Shown here piece by piece: positions 1 to 9,985 of a stretch of DNA of 64,000 bases. The DNA comes from Pseudomonas sp. AN-1 (GTDB lineage Bacteria; Pseudomonadota; Gammaproteobacteria; Pseudomonadales; Pseudomonadaceae), in assembly GCF_034057115.1 (NCBI RefSeq), contig NZ_CP139195.1, positions 2,294,001-2,358,000 of the forward strand, written 5' to 3'. Each line of letters opens with the position of its first letter. Positions within the stretch are counted from its first letter, which is position 1. Below the pieces are notes generated by a model, which was given only the letters and a program-made list of their open reading frames with translations, was not told the origin of the DNA and ran no database searches. Both the position numbers and the translations under genes were made by a program.

Positions 1-761
1 ACGTCGCCGTTGGCGGTGATGCGGTCGGCGCCAACGATCACCCAGCTGATGCCTTCGGTCTTCATCAGGTGGGCGGCGGCGGCGTCGGCGTTGAGGCTCA
101 CCGGCACGTGCTCGTTGGCCAGCTCCCAGGCGGTCAGGCGCGCGCCCTGCAGCCACGGACGGGTCTCGTCGGCGAACACCCGCTCGACCAGCCCGGCCAG
201 GTGGGCGGCGCGGATCACCCCCAGCGCGGTGCCGAAACCGCCGGTGGCCAGGGCGCCGGTGTTGCAGTGGGTCAAGAGCTTCTGCGGCCGCGCGTCGTGG
301 CGGCGGATCAGCTCGACGCCGAGCTGGGCCATGGTCAGGTTGGCCTCGCGGTCGCTGTCGTGGATGCCGACCGCCTCGGCCTCCAGCGCAGCGAGCACGT
401 CCTCGCAGTCGGCCAGGCGGTTGAGGCGCTCGCGCATGCGGTCCAGCGCCCAGAACAGGTTGACCGCGGTCGGGCGCGACTCGGCCAGCACGCGGAAGTC
501 CTCCTCCAGCGCCGCCTGCCAGTCGCCGCCGGCGGCCAGCCGCGCGCGGGCGCCGAGCACCACCCCGTAGGCGGCGGCGATGCCGATCGCCGGGGCGCCG
601 CGCACCACCATCAGACGGATCGCCTCGGCCACCCCGGCGGCGCTGTCGTAGGCGTGCCAGGTTTCCTCGAACGGCAGCACGCGCTGGTCGAGCAGATGCA
701 GGACGCCGTCCCGCCAGTCGATTGCCGTGACCTTTTCCGCTGCCAGCAGTTGCTCGCGCAT
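1..761 (-). CDS. mtnA: S-methyl-5-thioribose-1-phosphate isomerase, partial
   Basis: Only the first ~253 codons are present; the gene runs off the left edge of the window. The enzyme isomerises methylthioribose-1-phosphate to methylthioribulose-1-phosphate in the cytosolic methionine salvage pathway. The frame starts at the ATG at 761-759 and reads [19 protein letters not shown], then [15 protein letters not shown] near residue 52, and [20 protein letters not shown] near residue 160, which carries the catalytic cysteine, and ends with [12 protein letters not shown]. These are hallmark eIF2B-like/MtnA motifs. It is divergent from mtaD, which acts on a related methylthio nucleoside. The C-terminal third, with the catalytic aspartate loop just entered, lies outside. 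Confidence 0.95.
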   Translation of the reverse strand, partial: MREQLLAAEKVTAIDWRDGVLHLLDQRVLPFEETWHAYDSAAGVAEAIRLMVVRGAPAIGIAAAYGVVLGARARLAAGGDWQAALEEDFRVLAESRPTAVNLFWALDRMRERLNRLADCEDVLAALEAEAVGIHDSDREANLTMAQLGVELIRRHDARPQKLLTHCNTGALATGGFGTALGVIRAAHLAGLVERVFADETRPWLQGARLTAWELANEHVPVSLNADAAAAHLMKTEGISWVIVGADRITANGD

Positions 762-887
762 GGAGATTCCTCAACCAGTCATGAAAAGCCGCGCAGTATA
801 CCCGCCCGGCCGCGCGCCCGCTTCAAGACCGCCGGCACAGCCGCTACACTCGCAGGCCGTTCAACAGACGCACCGGAAGCCCTGCCC

Positions 888-2213
888 ATGCCCAGCCCCA
901 CCGCCCCCCTGGACCTGCTCCTGCTCCCCGAATGGATAGTCCCGGTGGAGCCGGCCGGCGTGGTGCTGCGCGAGCATGCGCTGGGCATCCGCGACGGGCG
1001 CATCGCCCTGCTCGCCCCGCGCCAGCAGGCCCTGGCCGTGCCGGCCCGCGAGCGCCGCGAGCTGCCCGGCATGCTGCTCGCCCCCGGCCTGGTCAACGCC
1101 CACGGCCACGCGGCGATGAGCCTGTTCCGCGGCCTGGCCGACGACCTGCCGCTGATGACCTGGCTGCAGGAGCACATCTGGCCGGCCGAGGCGAAATGGG
1201 TCAGCGAGGAGTTCGTCCGCGACGGCAGCGAGCTGGCCATCGCCGAGCAGCTGCAGGGCGGCGTCACCGCCTTCTCCGATATGTACTTCTTCCCTGAGGT
1301 GGCCAGCGAGGTGGTGCACCGCGCCGGTGTGCGCGCGCAGATCACCATCCCGGTGCTCAACTTCCCGGTGCCCGGCGCCCACGACACCGACGAGGCGCTG
1401 CGCCGCGGCCTCGAGCTGTTCGCCGACCTGCGCCACCACCCGCGGATCAAGGTGGCCTTCGGCCCGCACGCGCCCTACACGGTCAGCGACGACCGCCTGG
1501 AGCGGGTGCGCGTGCTCGCCGAGCAGCTCGACGCCGGCATCCACATGCACGTCCACGAGACCGCCTTCGAGGTGCAGCAGGCCCTCGAGCTGTCCGGCGA
1601 GCGGCCCATGGCCCGCTTGGCGCGCCTCGGCCTGCTCGGCCCGCGCTTCCAGGCCGTGCACATGACCCAGATCGACGACGCCGACCTCGCCCTGCTGGTG
1701 CAACACAATGCCAGCGTGATCCACTGCCCGGAGTCCAACCTCAAGCTGGCCAGCGGCTTCTGCCCGGTCGAGCGCCTGTGGCAGGCCGGCGTCAACGTCG
1801 CCGTCGGCACCGACGGCGCGGCCAGCAACAACGACCTCGACCTGCTCGGCGAGACGCGCACCGCGGCGCTGCTGGCCAAGGCGGTGGCCGGCTCGGCCAC
1901 CGCGCTGGACGCCCACCGCGCCCTGCGCATGGCCACCCTCAACGGCGCCCGGGCGCTGGGCATCGACGACGAGTGCGGCTCGCTGCAGGCCGGCAAGAGC
2001 GCTGACCTGGTGGCCTTCGACCTCTCCCGCCTGGCCCAGCAGCCGGTCTACGATCCGGTGTCGCAGCTGGTCTACGCCAGCGGCCGCGACTGCGTGCGCC
2101 ACGTCTGGGTCGGCGGCAAGGCGCTGCTCGAGGACGGCCGCCTGACCCGCCTCGACGAGGACGAGCTGCACGCCAAGGCGCGCGCCTGGGGCCGGCGCAT
2201 CGCCGGGGCGTGA
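888..2213 (+). CDS. mtaD: 5'-methylthioadenosine/S-adenosylhomocysteine deaminase (TRZ/ATZ family hydrolase)
   Basis: This is an amidohydrolase-superfamily deaminase of 441 residues, expected to convert methylthioadenosine to methylthioinosine (or SAH to S-inosylhomocysteine). Metal-binding and catalytic motifs are visible: NAHGHAAM (H72, H74), IHMHVHE (H221, H223), and [14 protein letters not shown] (D309). The open frame extends much further upstream, but that part overlaps mtnA on the other strand, so the start was placed at the ATG at 888, where similarity to the family begins; the ribosome binding site there is weak (GGAAG at 874-878). Its position next to mtnA supports the methylthioadenosine salvage role over a guanine or atrazine-type activity. 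Confidence 0.9.
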   Translation: MPSPTAPLDLLLLPEWIVPVEPAGVVLREHALGIRDGRIALLAPRQQALAVPARERRELPGMLLAPGLVNAHGHAAMSLFRGLADDLPLMTWLQEHIWPAEAKWVSEEFVRDGSELAIAEQLQGGVTAFSDMYFFPEVASEVVHRAGVRAQITIPVLNFPVPGAHDTDEALRRGLELFADLRHHPRIKVAFGPHAPYTVSDDRLERVRVLAEQLDAGIHMHVHETAFEVQQALELSGERPMARLARLGLLGPRFQAVHMTQIDDADLALLVQHNASVIHCPESNLKLASGFCPVERLWQAGVNVAVGTDGAASNNDLDLLGETRTAALLAKAVAGSATALDAHRALRMATLNGARALGIDDECGSLQAGKSADLVAFDLSRLAQQPVYDPVSQLVYASGRDCVRHVWVGGKALLEDGRLTRLDEDELHAKARAWGRRIAGA

Positions 2214-2218
2214 GGAAC

Positions 2219-2272
2219 AGGGTGCGCCATACGCAGCGCGCCTCCTCTTGTGGTGCGCACGGCGCACCCTAC
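2219..2272. repeat. intergenic palindromic repeat, family A (GGTGCGCC type)
   Basis: Between mtaD and ubiG lies a pair of inverted arms, GGTGCGCC at 2221-2228 and GGCGCACC at 2261-2268, flanked by the AGGGTG/CACCCTAC ends also seen at 58486-58510 and 62692-62744. It has the form of a dispersed REP-like element. No coding capacity was seen. Confidence 0.7.
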
Positions 2273-2353
2273 GCAAGGCCACCCGCCCCCAATCCGCCCA
2301 AAAACTGGCAAGATAGACGGCTGAGCATCCAGCCTTGCCAACGGAACCACGTC

Positions 2354-3052
2354 ATGAGCAACGTCGACCACGCCGAAATCGCCAAGTTCGAGGCCCTCGC
2401 CCATCGCTGGTGGGACCGCGAGAGCGAGTTCAAGCCGCTGCACGAGATCAACCCGCTGCGGGTCAACTGGATCGACGAGCGCGTCGGCCTGGCCGGCAAG
2501 CGCGTGCTCGACGTCGGCTGCGGCGGCGGCATCCTCAGCGAGTCGATGGCCCTGCGCGGCGCGACCGTCACCGCCATCGACATGGGCGAGGCGCCGCTGG
2601 CCGTGGCGCGCCTGCACCAGCTCGAATCCGGCGTGCAGGTCGACTACCGGCAGAGCACCGCCGAGGCGCTGGCCGCCGAGCTGCCCGGCCAGTTCGACGT
2701 GGTCACCTGCCTGGAGATGCTCGAGCACGTGCCCGACCCGGCCTCGGTGATCGCCGCCTGCCAGCGCCTGGTCAAGCCCGGCGGCCAGGTGTTCTTCTCG
2801 ACCATCAACCGCAACCCCAAGGCCTACCTGCTGGCCATCGTCGGCGCCGAGTACCTGCTCAAGCTGCTGCCGCGCGGCACCCACGACTTCCGCAAGTTCA
2901 TCCGCCCCTCCGAGCTGGGCGCCTGGTGCCGCGAGACGGGCCTGGCGGTCAAGGACATCGTCGGCCTGACCTACAACCCGCTGTCCAAGACCTACAAGCT
3001 GGGCAGCGACGTGGACGTCAACTACATGATCCAGACCCTGCGCGAGGAGTGA
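2354..3052 (+). CDS. ubiG: bifunctional 2-polyprenyl-6-hydroxyphenol methylase/3-demethylubiquinol 3-O-methyltransferase
   Basis: This is a 232-residue class I SAM-dependent methyltransferase that carries out both O-methylation steps of ubiquinone synthesis. The SAM-binding motif I reads VLDVGCGGG (D53-G59), preceded by the UbiG-typical [19 protein letters not shown] segment near residues 11-29 and followed by [11 protein letters not shown] and [17 protein letters not shown]. The start is the ATG at 2354 after ACGGAACC; the longer open frame upstream overlaps the palindromic repeat and was not used. It is followed four bases later by mupP, so the two are probably cotranscribed. Confidence 0.97.
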   Translation: MSNVDHAEIAKFEALAHRWWDRESEFKPLHEINPLRVNWIDERVGLAGKRVLDVGCGGGILSESMALRGATVTAIDMGEAPLAVARLHQLESGVQVDYRQSTAEALAAELPGQFDVVTCLEMLEHVPDPASVIAACQRLVKPGGQVFFSTINRNPKAYLLAIVGAEYLLKLLPRGTHDFRKFIRPSELGAWCRETGLAVKDIVGLTYNPLSKTYKLGSDVDVNYMIQTLREE

Positions 3053-3056
3053 GCCG

Positions 3057-3728
3057 ATGCGGTTGCGAGCGGTCCTCTTCGACATGGACGGCACGCTGGT
3101 CGACAGCGCGCCGGACTTCATCGCCGTGTGCCAGGCCATGCGCGCCGTGCGCGGCCTGCCCGCCCTGGAACCGCAGCGCATCCGCGACCAGGTGTCCGGC
3201 GGCGCGCGGGCCATGGTCTGCACCACCTTCGCGCTGGACCCGGAGCACCCCGAGTTCGACGCCCTGCGCCGCGAGTTCCTCGAGCGCTACCAGGAGCACT
3301 GCGCGGTGCTGACCCGTCCGTTCGACGGCATCCCCGAGCTGCTCGCCGACCTCGAGCGCGCGCGCCTGCGCTGGGGCGTGGCGACCAACAAGCCGCTGCA
3401 CTACGCCGAGCCGATCATGCGCCAGCTGCAGCTGGCCGAGCGCGCCGCGGTGCTGGTCTGCCCCGAGCACGTCAAGCGCAGCAAGCCCGATCCGGAAATG
3501 CTCCTGCTGGCCTGCCAGCAGCTCGGCCTCGACCCGCGCGAGGTGCTCTACGTCGGTGACGACCAGCGCGACATCGAGGCCGGCCGCGCCGCCGGCACCC
3601 GCACGGTGGCGGTGCGCTACGGCTACATCCATCCCGACGACAACCCCGGGCACTGGGGCGCCGACCTGGTGGTCGACCATCCACGCGAGCTGCGCGCGGC
3701 GCTCGACCGGGCACTGTGCGGCTGCTGA
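3057..3728 (+). CDS. mupP: N-acetylmuramic acid 6-phosphate phosphatase (HAD family)
   Basis: This is a 223-residue HAD-superfamily hydrolase. Motif I is [10 protein letters not shown] (D9 nucleophile, D11 general acid/base), motif III is around KRSKPDPEM, and motif IV is [12 protein letters not shown]. In Pseudomonas the gene directly after ubiG encodes MupP, which dephosphorylates MurNAc-6P in the peptidoglycan recycling route that bypasses de novo UDP-MurNAc synthesis. The call rests on family plus conserved position; from motifs alone phosphoglycolate phosphatase (Gph) could not be excluded. Start ATG 3057 overlaps no other gene and lies 4 bp after the ubiG stop. Confidence 0.85.
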   Translation: MRLRAVLFDMDGTLVDSAPDFIAVCQAMRAVRGLPALEPQRIRDQVSGGARAMVCTTFALDPEHPEFDALRREFLERYQEHCAVLTRPFDGIPELLADLERARLRWGVATNKPLHYAEPIMRQLQLAERAAVLVCPEHVKRSKPDPEMLLLACQQLGLDPREVLYVGDDQRDIEAGRAAGTRTVAVRYGYIHPDDNPGHWGADLVVDHPRELRAALDRALCGC

Positions 3729-3810
3729 ACCGCCCGGCGCGCGTTCGACTTCCGGCGCATAGCCGCTGCCGCGGCGCTGCGCGACACTCGAATGCAAACC
3801 CAGGGTCGGT

Positions 3811-3895
3811 TGGCGCAGCGTAACCCACCATTGCCGCGCCAGGCGGCACCTGCCGGTGCCGATGGTGGGTTACGCCGCAAGCGGCTAACCCACCC
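3811..3895. repeat. intergenic palindromic repeat, family B (GTAACCCACCAT)
   Basis: A 14-bp perfect inverted repeat, GCGTAACCCACCAT at 3818-3831 and ATGGTGGGTTACGC at 3862-3875, with a third partial arm TAACCCACC at 3886-3894. It occupies most of the spacer between mupP and yciK and looks like a REP-type mobile palindrome, probably extruding a hairpin. Confidence 0.75.
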
Positions 3896-3938
3896 TGTGC
3901 CCGGCCCAGCGCGATTTCGATTCAACGAGGCTCTACCC

Positions 3939-4679
3939 ATGTTCCAATATTCCGCCCGTCCCGACCTGCTCAAGGATCGGGTGATCCTGGTCACCGGCGC
4001 CGGCCGCGGCATCGGCGCCGCCGCCGCGCGCAGCTTCGCCGCCCACGGCGCCACCGTGATCCTGCTGGGCAAGACCATCGAGCACCTCGAGGAGGTCTAC
4101 GACCAGATCGAGCAGGCCGGCGGCCCGCAGCCGGCGATCTTCCCGTTCAACCTGGAAACCGCCCAGCCGCACCAGTACGACGAGCTGGCGGCGACCATCG
4201 AGCGCGAGTTCGGCCGTCTCGACGGCCTGCTGCACAACGCCGCGATCCTCGGCCCGCGCACGCCGATCGAGCAGTTCAGCGGCGACAACTTCATGCGCGT
4301 CATGCAGGTCAACGTCAACGCCACCTTCATGCTCACCAGCGTGCTGCTGCCGCTGCTCAAGCTGTCCAGCGACGCCTCGGTGGTGTTCACCTCCAGCAGC
4401 GTCGGGCGCAAGGGCCGCGCCTACTGGGGCGCCTATGCGGTGTCCAAGTTCGCCGTCGAGGGCATGATGCAGGTACTCGCCGACGAGGTCGACGGCACCA
4501 GCGCGGTACGCGCCAACAGCGTCAACCCCGGCGCCACCCGCACCGGCATGCGCGCCCAGGCCTACCCGGGCGAGAACCCGCAGCAGAACCCGGCGCCCGA
4601 GGAGATCCTGCCGGTCTACCTGTACCTGATGGGACCGGACAGCGCCGGGGTCAACGGCCAGGCCTTCGACGCCCAGTAG
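3939..4679 (+). CDS. yciK: YciK-type short-chain dehydrogenase/reductase
   Basis: This 246-residue protein is a classical SDR with an N-terminal Rossmann fold: VTGAGRGIG (residues 18-26) binds NAD(P), LHNAAILG (98-105) is the NAG-type motif, and the catalytic set is S153 and Y166-x3-K170 (YAVSK). It is the usual neighbour of ubiG-mupP in pseudomonads. The physiological substrate of YciK is not known to me; oxidoreductase activity is inferred from intact catalytic residues. The start is the ATG at 3939 after ACGAGG (3925-3930); an upstream in-frame extension runs through the palindromic repeat and was rejected. Confidence 0.92.
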   Translation: MFQYSARPDLLKDRVILVTGAGRGIGAAAARSFAAHGATVILLGKTIEHLEEVYDQIEQAGGPQPAIFPFNLETAQPHQYDELAATIEREFGRLDGLLHNAAILGPRTPIEQFSGDNFMRVMQVNVNATFMLTSVLLPLLKLSSDASVVFTSSSVGRKGRAYWGAYAVSKFAVEGMMQVLADEVDGTSAVRANSVNPGATRTGMRAQAYPGENPQQNPAPEEILPVYLYLMGPDSAGVNGQAFDAQ

Positions 4680-4686
4680 CGCCTCC

Positions 4687-4711
4687 GGCTGCGGCCGCTA
4701 CGGCCGCAGCC
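4687..4711 (+). terminator. hairpin after yciK
   Basis: Perfect 11-bp stem, GGCTGCGGCCG and CGGCCGCAGCC with a CTA loop, seven bases after the yciK stop. The following TTCCCTCTC is T-poor, so this is a probable but not canonical terminator. Confidence 0.55.
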
Positions 4712-4865
4712 TTCCCTCTCCGCCATCCCGGCAAGGCGCAGTCCGCCGCAAGCCGCGCGCCAGACGCCTCCCGCCTACCGCGACCTTGGTCGCAAGTGAC
4801 TGACGGCGCAGCGCTTTGCTGCCACACTCTGGCCATCCTGCACTTTTCCGGAGCCGCCAGTTCCC

Positions 4866-7800
4866 ATGTCGCTGTCCAGCGGGCTGATCGCCGCGGTCGC
4901 CCTCCTCTACATGGCCATCCTGTTCGCCATCGCCTTCTACGGCGACCGCCGGCAGACCAACGGGGTGACCCGCCCACGCCTGCGCGCCTGGGTCTACAGC
5001 CTGTCGCTGGCGGTGTACTGCACCAGTTGGACCTTCTTCGGCGCGGTCGGCCAGGCCACCGGCCAGCTGTGGTCGTTCGTACCAATCTACCTCGGCCCGC
5101 TGCTGCTGCTGCTGTTCATGCCGCAGATGCTGGCCAAGATGATCCTGATCAGCAAGCAGGAGAACATCACCTCGATCGCCGACTTCATCGCCGCGCGCTA
5201 CGGCAAGTCGCGCTCGCTGGCGATCATCGTCGCCCTGATCTGCCTGGTCGGCGTGCTGCCCTACATCGCCCTGCAGCTCAAGGGCATCGTCCTCGGCGTC
5301 AACCTGCTCACCGGCGCAGCGCCCAACGCCAACGGCATCGGCGCCCAGGACACCGCGCTGATCGTCTCGCTGGTGCTGGCCCTGTTCACCATCCTGTTCG
5401 GCACGCGCAACCTCGACGCCACCGAGCACCACCGCGGCATGGTGATGGCGGTGGCCTTCGAGTCGCTGGTCAAGCTGCTGGCCTTCCTCGCCGTCGGCGT
5501 GTTCGTCACCTGGGGCCTGTTCGGCGGCGTCGGCGACCTGCTCGAGCGGGCGCAGGCGGCTCCCGAGCTGGAGGAGTACTGGCGACGCCCGGTGGACTGG
5601 ACCGCCATGGTGGTACAGACCGGGGTGGCGATGATGGCGATCATCTGCCTGCCGCGGCAGTTCCACGTCACCGTGGTGGAGAACATCGAGCCGCGCGACC
5701 TCAACCTGGCGCGCTGGGTATTTCCCCTGTACCTGGTGCTGGCGGCGCTGTTCGTGGTGCCGATCGCCCTCGCCGGGCAGATACTGCTGCCGGCCGGGGT
5801 CGAGCCCGACTCCTTCGTCATCAGCTTGCCGCTGGCCGAGCAGCATCCGAGCCTCGCGCTGCTGGCCTTCATCGGCGGCGCCTCGGCGGCCACCGGCATG
5901 GTCATTGTCGCCTCGGTGGCGCTGTCGACCATGATCTCCAACGACATGCTGCTGCCCTGGCTGCTGCGCCGGCACAGCGCCGAGCGGCCGTTCGAGGAGT
6001 TCCGCCACTGGCTGCTGTCGGTGCGGCGCATCGCGATCATCGTCCTGCTGCTGCTGGCCTACGTGATCTACCGGCTGATCGGCCCCAACATCAGCCTGGC
6101 CAGCATCGGCCAGATCGCCTTCGCCGCCGTCACCCAGCTCGGCCCGGCGATGTTCGGCGCGCTGTACTGGAAGCAGGCCAACAGCCGCGGCGTGTTCGCC
6201 GGCCTGGCGGTCGGCGCGCTGCTGTGGTGCTACACCCTGCTGCTGCCGCTGGTGGCCGACGGCATGGGCTGGTCGCTGGACATGTTCCCCGGCCAGCGCT
6301 GGCTGGCCGGCAATCCGCTGGGCCTGCCGATGGATGCGGTGACCCAGGGCACCCTGCTGTCGCTGCTCAGCAACTTCCTGGTGTTCGTGCTGGTCTCGCT
6401 GTTCTCGCGCACCCGCGTCTCCGAACACTGGCAGGCCAGCCGCTTCGTCGGCCAGGAGGCCTCGGTACGGCCGATCCCGCGCCTGCTGCTGGCGGTGCAG
6501 GTCCAGGACCTGCTGATGCTGGCGGCGCGCTTCGTCGGCGAGGAGCGCGCGCGGCAGAGCTTCATCCGCTTCGCCTACCGCCAGGGCAAGGGCTTCAGCC
6601 CCAACCAGACCGCCAGCGGCGAATGGATCGCCCACACCGAGCGCCTGCTCGCCGGCGTGCTCGGCGCCTCCTCGGCGCGCGCGGTGGTCAAGGCGGCCAT
6701 CGAAGGCCGCGAGATGCAGGTCGAGGACGTGGTGCGCATCGTCGACGAGGCCTCCGAGGTCCTGCAGTTCAACCGCGCCCTGCTGCAGGGCGCGATCGAG
6801 AACATCTCCCAGGGCATCAGCGTGGTCGACCAGTCGCTGCGTCTGGTGGCCTGGAACCGTCGCTACCTGGAACTGTTCGAGTACCCCGAGGGGCTGATCA
6901 GCATCGGCCGGCCGATCGCCGACATCATCCGCTACAACGCCGAGCGCGGCCTGTGCGGCAAGGGCGACCCGGACATCCACGTCGCCAAGCGCCTGTACTG
7001 GATGCGCCAGGGCACCGCACACACCTCCGAGCGCACCTTCCCCAACGGCCGGGTGATCGAACTGGTCGGCAACCCGATGCCCGGCGGCGGCTTCGTCATG
7101 TCGTTCACCGACATCACCGCCCACCGCCAGGCCGAGGACGCGCTCAAGGAGGCCAACGAGAGCCTCGAGCAGCGCGTCGCCGAGCGCACCCAGGAGCTGT
7201 CCGCGCTCAACGAGCAGCTGTCCGAGGCCAAGGCCCGCGCCGAGGTCGCCAACCAGTCGAAGACCCGTTTCCTCGCCGCGGTCAGCCACGACCTGATGCA
7301 GCCGCTCAACGCCGCGCGGCTGTTCTCCGCCGCGCTGTCCCACCAGGAAGCGCTGCCCGGCGAGGTGCGCGAACTGGTGCAGCACCTCGACTCCTCGCTG
7401 CGCTCGGCCGAGGACCTGATCGCCGACCTGCTGGACATCTCGCGCCTGGAGAGCGGCCGCTTCACTCCCGAGCGCAGCGCCTTCGCCCTCGACACCCTGT
7501 ACGACGCCCTCGGCGTGGAGTTCCGCGCCCTGGCCCAGGAACAGGGCATCGACCTGCGCATCCGCGCCAGCAAGCAGCGCATCGACAGCGATCCGAAGCT
7601 GCTGCGCCGGGTACTGCAGAACTTCCTGACCAACGCCTTCCGCTACGCCAAGGGCAAGGTGCTGCTCGGCGTGCGCCGCGACGGCCGCCACCTGCGTCTG
7701 GAGGTGTGGGACCACGGCCCCGGCATCCCGGCCGACAAGCTCAAGGTGATCTTCGAGGAGTTCAAGCGCCTCGACAGCCACCAGACCCGCGCCGAGAAGG

Positions 7801-8348
7801 GCCTGGGCCTGGGCCTGGCGATCGCCGACGGCTTCTGCCAGGTGCTCGAGCACCGCATCGAGGTGCGCTCCTGGGTCGGCAAGGGCAGCGTGTTCAGCGT
7901 GCGCGTGCCGCTGGCCCGCGGCCGCGCCGTGCCGCAGGCGCGGCAGGCGGCACCGGCCAGCGCGCCGCAGCCGATGAACGGCGCCCAGGTGTGGTGCATC
8001 GACAACGAGGACAGCATCCTCACCGGCATGCGCAGCCTGCTGACCCGCTGGGGCTGCCAGGTGCAGACCGCGCGCTCGCGCGCCGAGTGCGAGCAGCTGC
8101 TCGGCCAGGACGGCCCGCCGGAGCTGGTGCTGGTCGACTACCACCTCGACGACGGCGAGACCGGCCAGGCGCTGATGGGCTGGCTGCGCGCCCACCTGGG
8201 CCAGCCGGTGCCCGGCGTGGTGATCAGCGCCGACGGCCGCCCCGAGCTGATCGCCGAGGTGCACGCCGCCGGCCTCGACTACCTGAGCAAGCCGGTCAAG
8301 CCGGCCGCCCTGCGCGCCCTGCTCAGCCGCCATCTCAAGCTGCACTGA
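4866..8348 (+). CDS. CbrA-like sodium/solute symporter-fused hybrid histidine kinase
   Basis: This 1160-residue inner-membrane protein has an N-terminal SSS (sodium:solute symporter) module of about 13 hydrophobic segments (roughly residues 5-500), a linker, a PAS-like domain (about 635-755, FNRALLQGAIENISQGISVVD onward), a coiled coil, a HisKA domain with AAVSHDLMQPLNA (H808), an HATPase domain with GLGLGLAIADGF, and a C-terminal receiver with LVDYHLDDG (D1091). The architecture and length resemble the P. aeruginosa PA3271-type (ErcS') kinases rather than CbrA, which lacks the receiver. The stimulus is unknown; the symporter domain could sense or transport a nutrient. No cognate response regulator is adjacent. 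Confidence 0.9.
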   Translation: MSLSSGLIAAVALLYMAILFAIAFYGDRRQTNGVTRPRLRAWVYSLSLAVYCTSWTFFGAVGQATGQLWSFVPIYLGPLLLLLFMPQMLAKMILISKQENITSIADFIAARYGKSRSLAIIVALICLVGVLPYIALQLKGIVLGVNLLTGAAPNANGIGAQDTALIVSLVLALFTILFGTRNLDATEHHRGMVMAVAFESLVKLLAFLAVGVFVTWGLFGGVGDLLERAQAAPELEEYWRRPVDWTAMVVQTGVAMMAIICLPRQFHVTVVENIEPRDLNLARWVFPLYLVLAALFVVPIALAGQILLPAGVEPDSFVISLPLAEQHPSLALLAFIGGASAATGMVIVASVALSTMISNDMLLPWLLRRHSAERPFEEFRHWLLSVRRIAIIVLLLLAYVIYRLIGPNISLASIGQIAFAAVTQLGPAMFGALYWKQANSRGVFAGLAVGALLWCYTLLLPLVADGMGWSLDMFPGQRWLAGNPLGLPMDAVTQGTLLSLLSNFLVFVLVSLFSRTRVSEHWQASRFVGQEASVRPIPRLLLAVQVQDLLMLAARFVGEERARQSFIRFAYRQGKGFSPNQTASGEWIAHTERLLAGVLGASSARAVVKAAIEGREMQVEDVVRIVDEASEVLQFNRALLQGAIENISQGISVVDQSLRLVAWNRRYLELFEYPEGLISIGRPIADIIRYNAERGLCGKGDPDIHVAKRLYWMRQGTAHTSERTFPNGRVIELVGNPMPGGGFVMSFTDITAHRQAEDALKEANESLEQRVAERTQELSALNEQLSEAKARAEVANQSKTRFLAAVSHDLMQPLNAARLFSAALSHQEALPGEVRELVQHLDSSLRSAEDLIADLLDISRLESGRFTPERSAFALDTLYDALGVEFRALAQEQGIDLRIRASKQRIDSDPKLLRRVLQNFLTNAFRYAKGKVLLGVRRDGRHLRLEVWDHGPGIPADKLKVIFEEFKRLDSHQTRAEKGLGLGLAIADGFCQVLEHRIEVRSWVGKGSVFSVRVPLARGRAVPQARQAAPASAPQPMNGAQVWCIDNEDSILTGMRSLLTRWGCQVQTARSRAECEQLLGQDGPPELVLVDYHLDDGETGQALMGWLRAHLGQPVPGVVISADGRPELIAEVHAAGLDYLSKPVKPAALRALLSRHLKLH

Positions 8349-8442
8349 GCCGCCCGCCGTGCCGCGCGCGGGTGCGGCGCGGCGGGATTTGCCGCGGGAC
8401 GGCTTGCTAGACTGACCAGCCCCACCCGCCAAAGGATTGCCC

Positions 8443-9714
8443 ATGACGCCCGAGTTCGACGTCCTGCTCGACCTGGCCAGCGCGCTGGCCATCGGCCTGC
8501 TGATCGGCACCGAGCGCGGCTGGAGCGCCCGCGCCAGCGACGACGACCGGCTGGCCGCCGGGGTGCGCACCTACGGCCTGGTCGGCCTGCTCGGCGGCCT
8601 CGCCGCCCTGCTCGCCGGCCATCTCGGCGTGCTGGTCTGGGTCGGCATGCTGCTGGCCCTGGCCCTGCTCAGCACCACCGCCTACGTGATCGGCCTGCGC
8701 CACGACCCCGACCAGGGCCAGACCAGCGAGATCGCCCTGCTGCTGACCTTCCTGCTCGGCAGCCTGGCGCTGGCCGACGAGCGCCTGCTGGCCGCCGGCT
8801 GCGCGGTGGTGGTGGCCCTGCTGCTGCGCCTCAAGGAACCGATGCATGCGGCGCTCCGGCGGCTGTCCGCCGAGGAGCTGTCCGGCGCGCTGAAGCTGCT
8901 GTTCATCTCGCTGGTGCTGCTGCCGGTGCTGCCCGACCGCGGCTACGGCCCCTGGCAGGTGTTCAACCCCTACGTCACCTGGTGGATGGTGGTGCTGATC
9001 GCCGGCCTGGGCTTTGCCGCCTACGTGGCCGTCCGCCTGATCGGCACCCGCCATGGCCTGCTGCTGACCGCCCTGCTCGGCAGCGTGGTGTCCTCCACCG
9101 CCATGACCCTCACCCTCGCCCGCCTGCATGGCCAGCGCGAGCTGCACGCCCTGCTGGCCTGCGGCCTGCTGGGCACCTCGGCGCTGGTGTTCCCGCGCGT
9201 GCTGCTCGAGGTGGCGGTGATCAACCCGCCGCTGGTGCAGGGGCTGCTGTGGCCGCTGGCCGCCGCGGCGCTGGTCTACGCCCTCGGCGCCCTGTACTGG
9301 TGGCAGCGGGCCAAGGCGACGGAACTCGGCGCCCAGGCCGAGCCGCCGCTGAAGAACCCCTTCGAGTTCGGCCCGGCCGTGCGCTTCGCCCTGCTGCTGG
9401 CGCTGATCCTGCTGCTGGTGGAAATCGCCCGCCGCGAACTGGGCGACGTCGGCGTGTACCTGGTCGCCGTGCTGTCCGGGCTCACCGACGCCGACGCCAT
9501 CACCCTGTCGCTGTCGCGCAGCGCCCTGGGCGAGCTGGACCCGCAGGTGGCGGTGCGCGGCATCGCCCTGGCCGTGGTCAGCAACAGCCTGATCAAGGGC
9601 GTGCTGATCGCCATGTTCGGCGGCAGGCGCCTGGCGCTATTCACCCTGCCGGTGATGGCAGGCGGTCTGGGACTAGGGCTGGCGCTGGTATTCGCCGGCG
9701 CGACTCTGAGCTGA
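8443..9714 (+). CDS. MgtC/SapB family membrane protein with DUF4010
   Basis: This is a 423-residue polytopic membrane protein. The N-terminal ~130 residues form an MgtC/SapB-like domain (ALAIGLLIGTERGW, then GVRTYGLVGLLGG), and the rest is the DUF4010 domain with about ten hydrophobic segments (TALLGSVVSSTAMTLTLAR, LAVVSNSLIKGVLIAMFGG). The start is the ATG at 8443, which has AAAGGA at 8431-8436 as ribosome binding site; the TTG two codons upstream is less likely. Function is not established for this class; MgtC relatives are linked to Mg2+ or phosphate stress, which is only suggestive here. It lies 94 bp after the hybrid kinase. Confidence 0.88.
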   Translation: MTPEFDVLLDLASALAIGLLIGTERGWSARASDDDRLAAGVRTYGLVGLLGGLAALLAGHLGVLVWVGMLLALALLSTTAYVIGLRHDPDQGQTSEIALLLTFLLGSLALADERLLAAGCAVVVALLLRLKEPMHAALRRLSAEELSGALKLLFISLVLLPVLPDRGYGPWQVFNPYVTWWMVVLIAGLGFAAYVAVRLIGTRHGLLLTALLGSVVSSTAMTLTLARLHGQRELHALLACGLLGTSALVFPRVLLEVAVINPPLVQGLLWPLAAAALVYALGALYWWQRAKATELGAQAEPPLKNPFEFGPAVRFALLLALILLLVEIARRELGDVGVYLVAVLSGLTDADAITLSLSRSALGELDPQVAVRGIALAVVSNSLIKGVLIAMFGGRRLALFTLPVMAGGLGLGLALVFAGATLS

Positions 9715-9985
9715 GCGGCGCACCCGACACCTTTGCCACACGGCCTTTCCGTCTTTGCCGCACGGCTGATTGCGCCGTCACAGCGCCCCCTGCGCGGGAA
9801 AACTTGGCAGACTGGCGATACAACCGCCCGGCCCCACCCCACTGGGCTGCGGCGGCTCCACATCAAGCAGCTACTGGCCGCCGCGTAACATCCAGCAGAT
9901 GGCATCGGGTGCCTACATCCGCCCCGCACACTAGGCGTCAGACACCGCAAGCACAGGCCCCGGCCAGGCCCGCAGGAGAATCCGC

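Noticed and set aside
4698-8570. Very long minus-strand open frame opposite the hybrid kinase
   Set aside because: It is a low-complexity His/Gln/Arg/Gly-rich mirror frame produced by third-position G+C bias; the plus strand has complete conserved domains.
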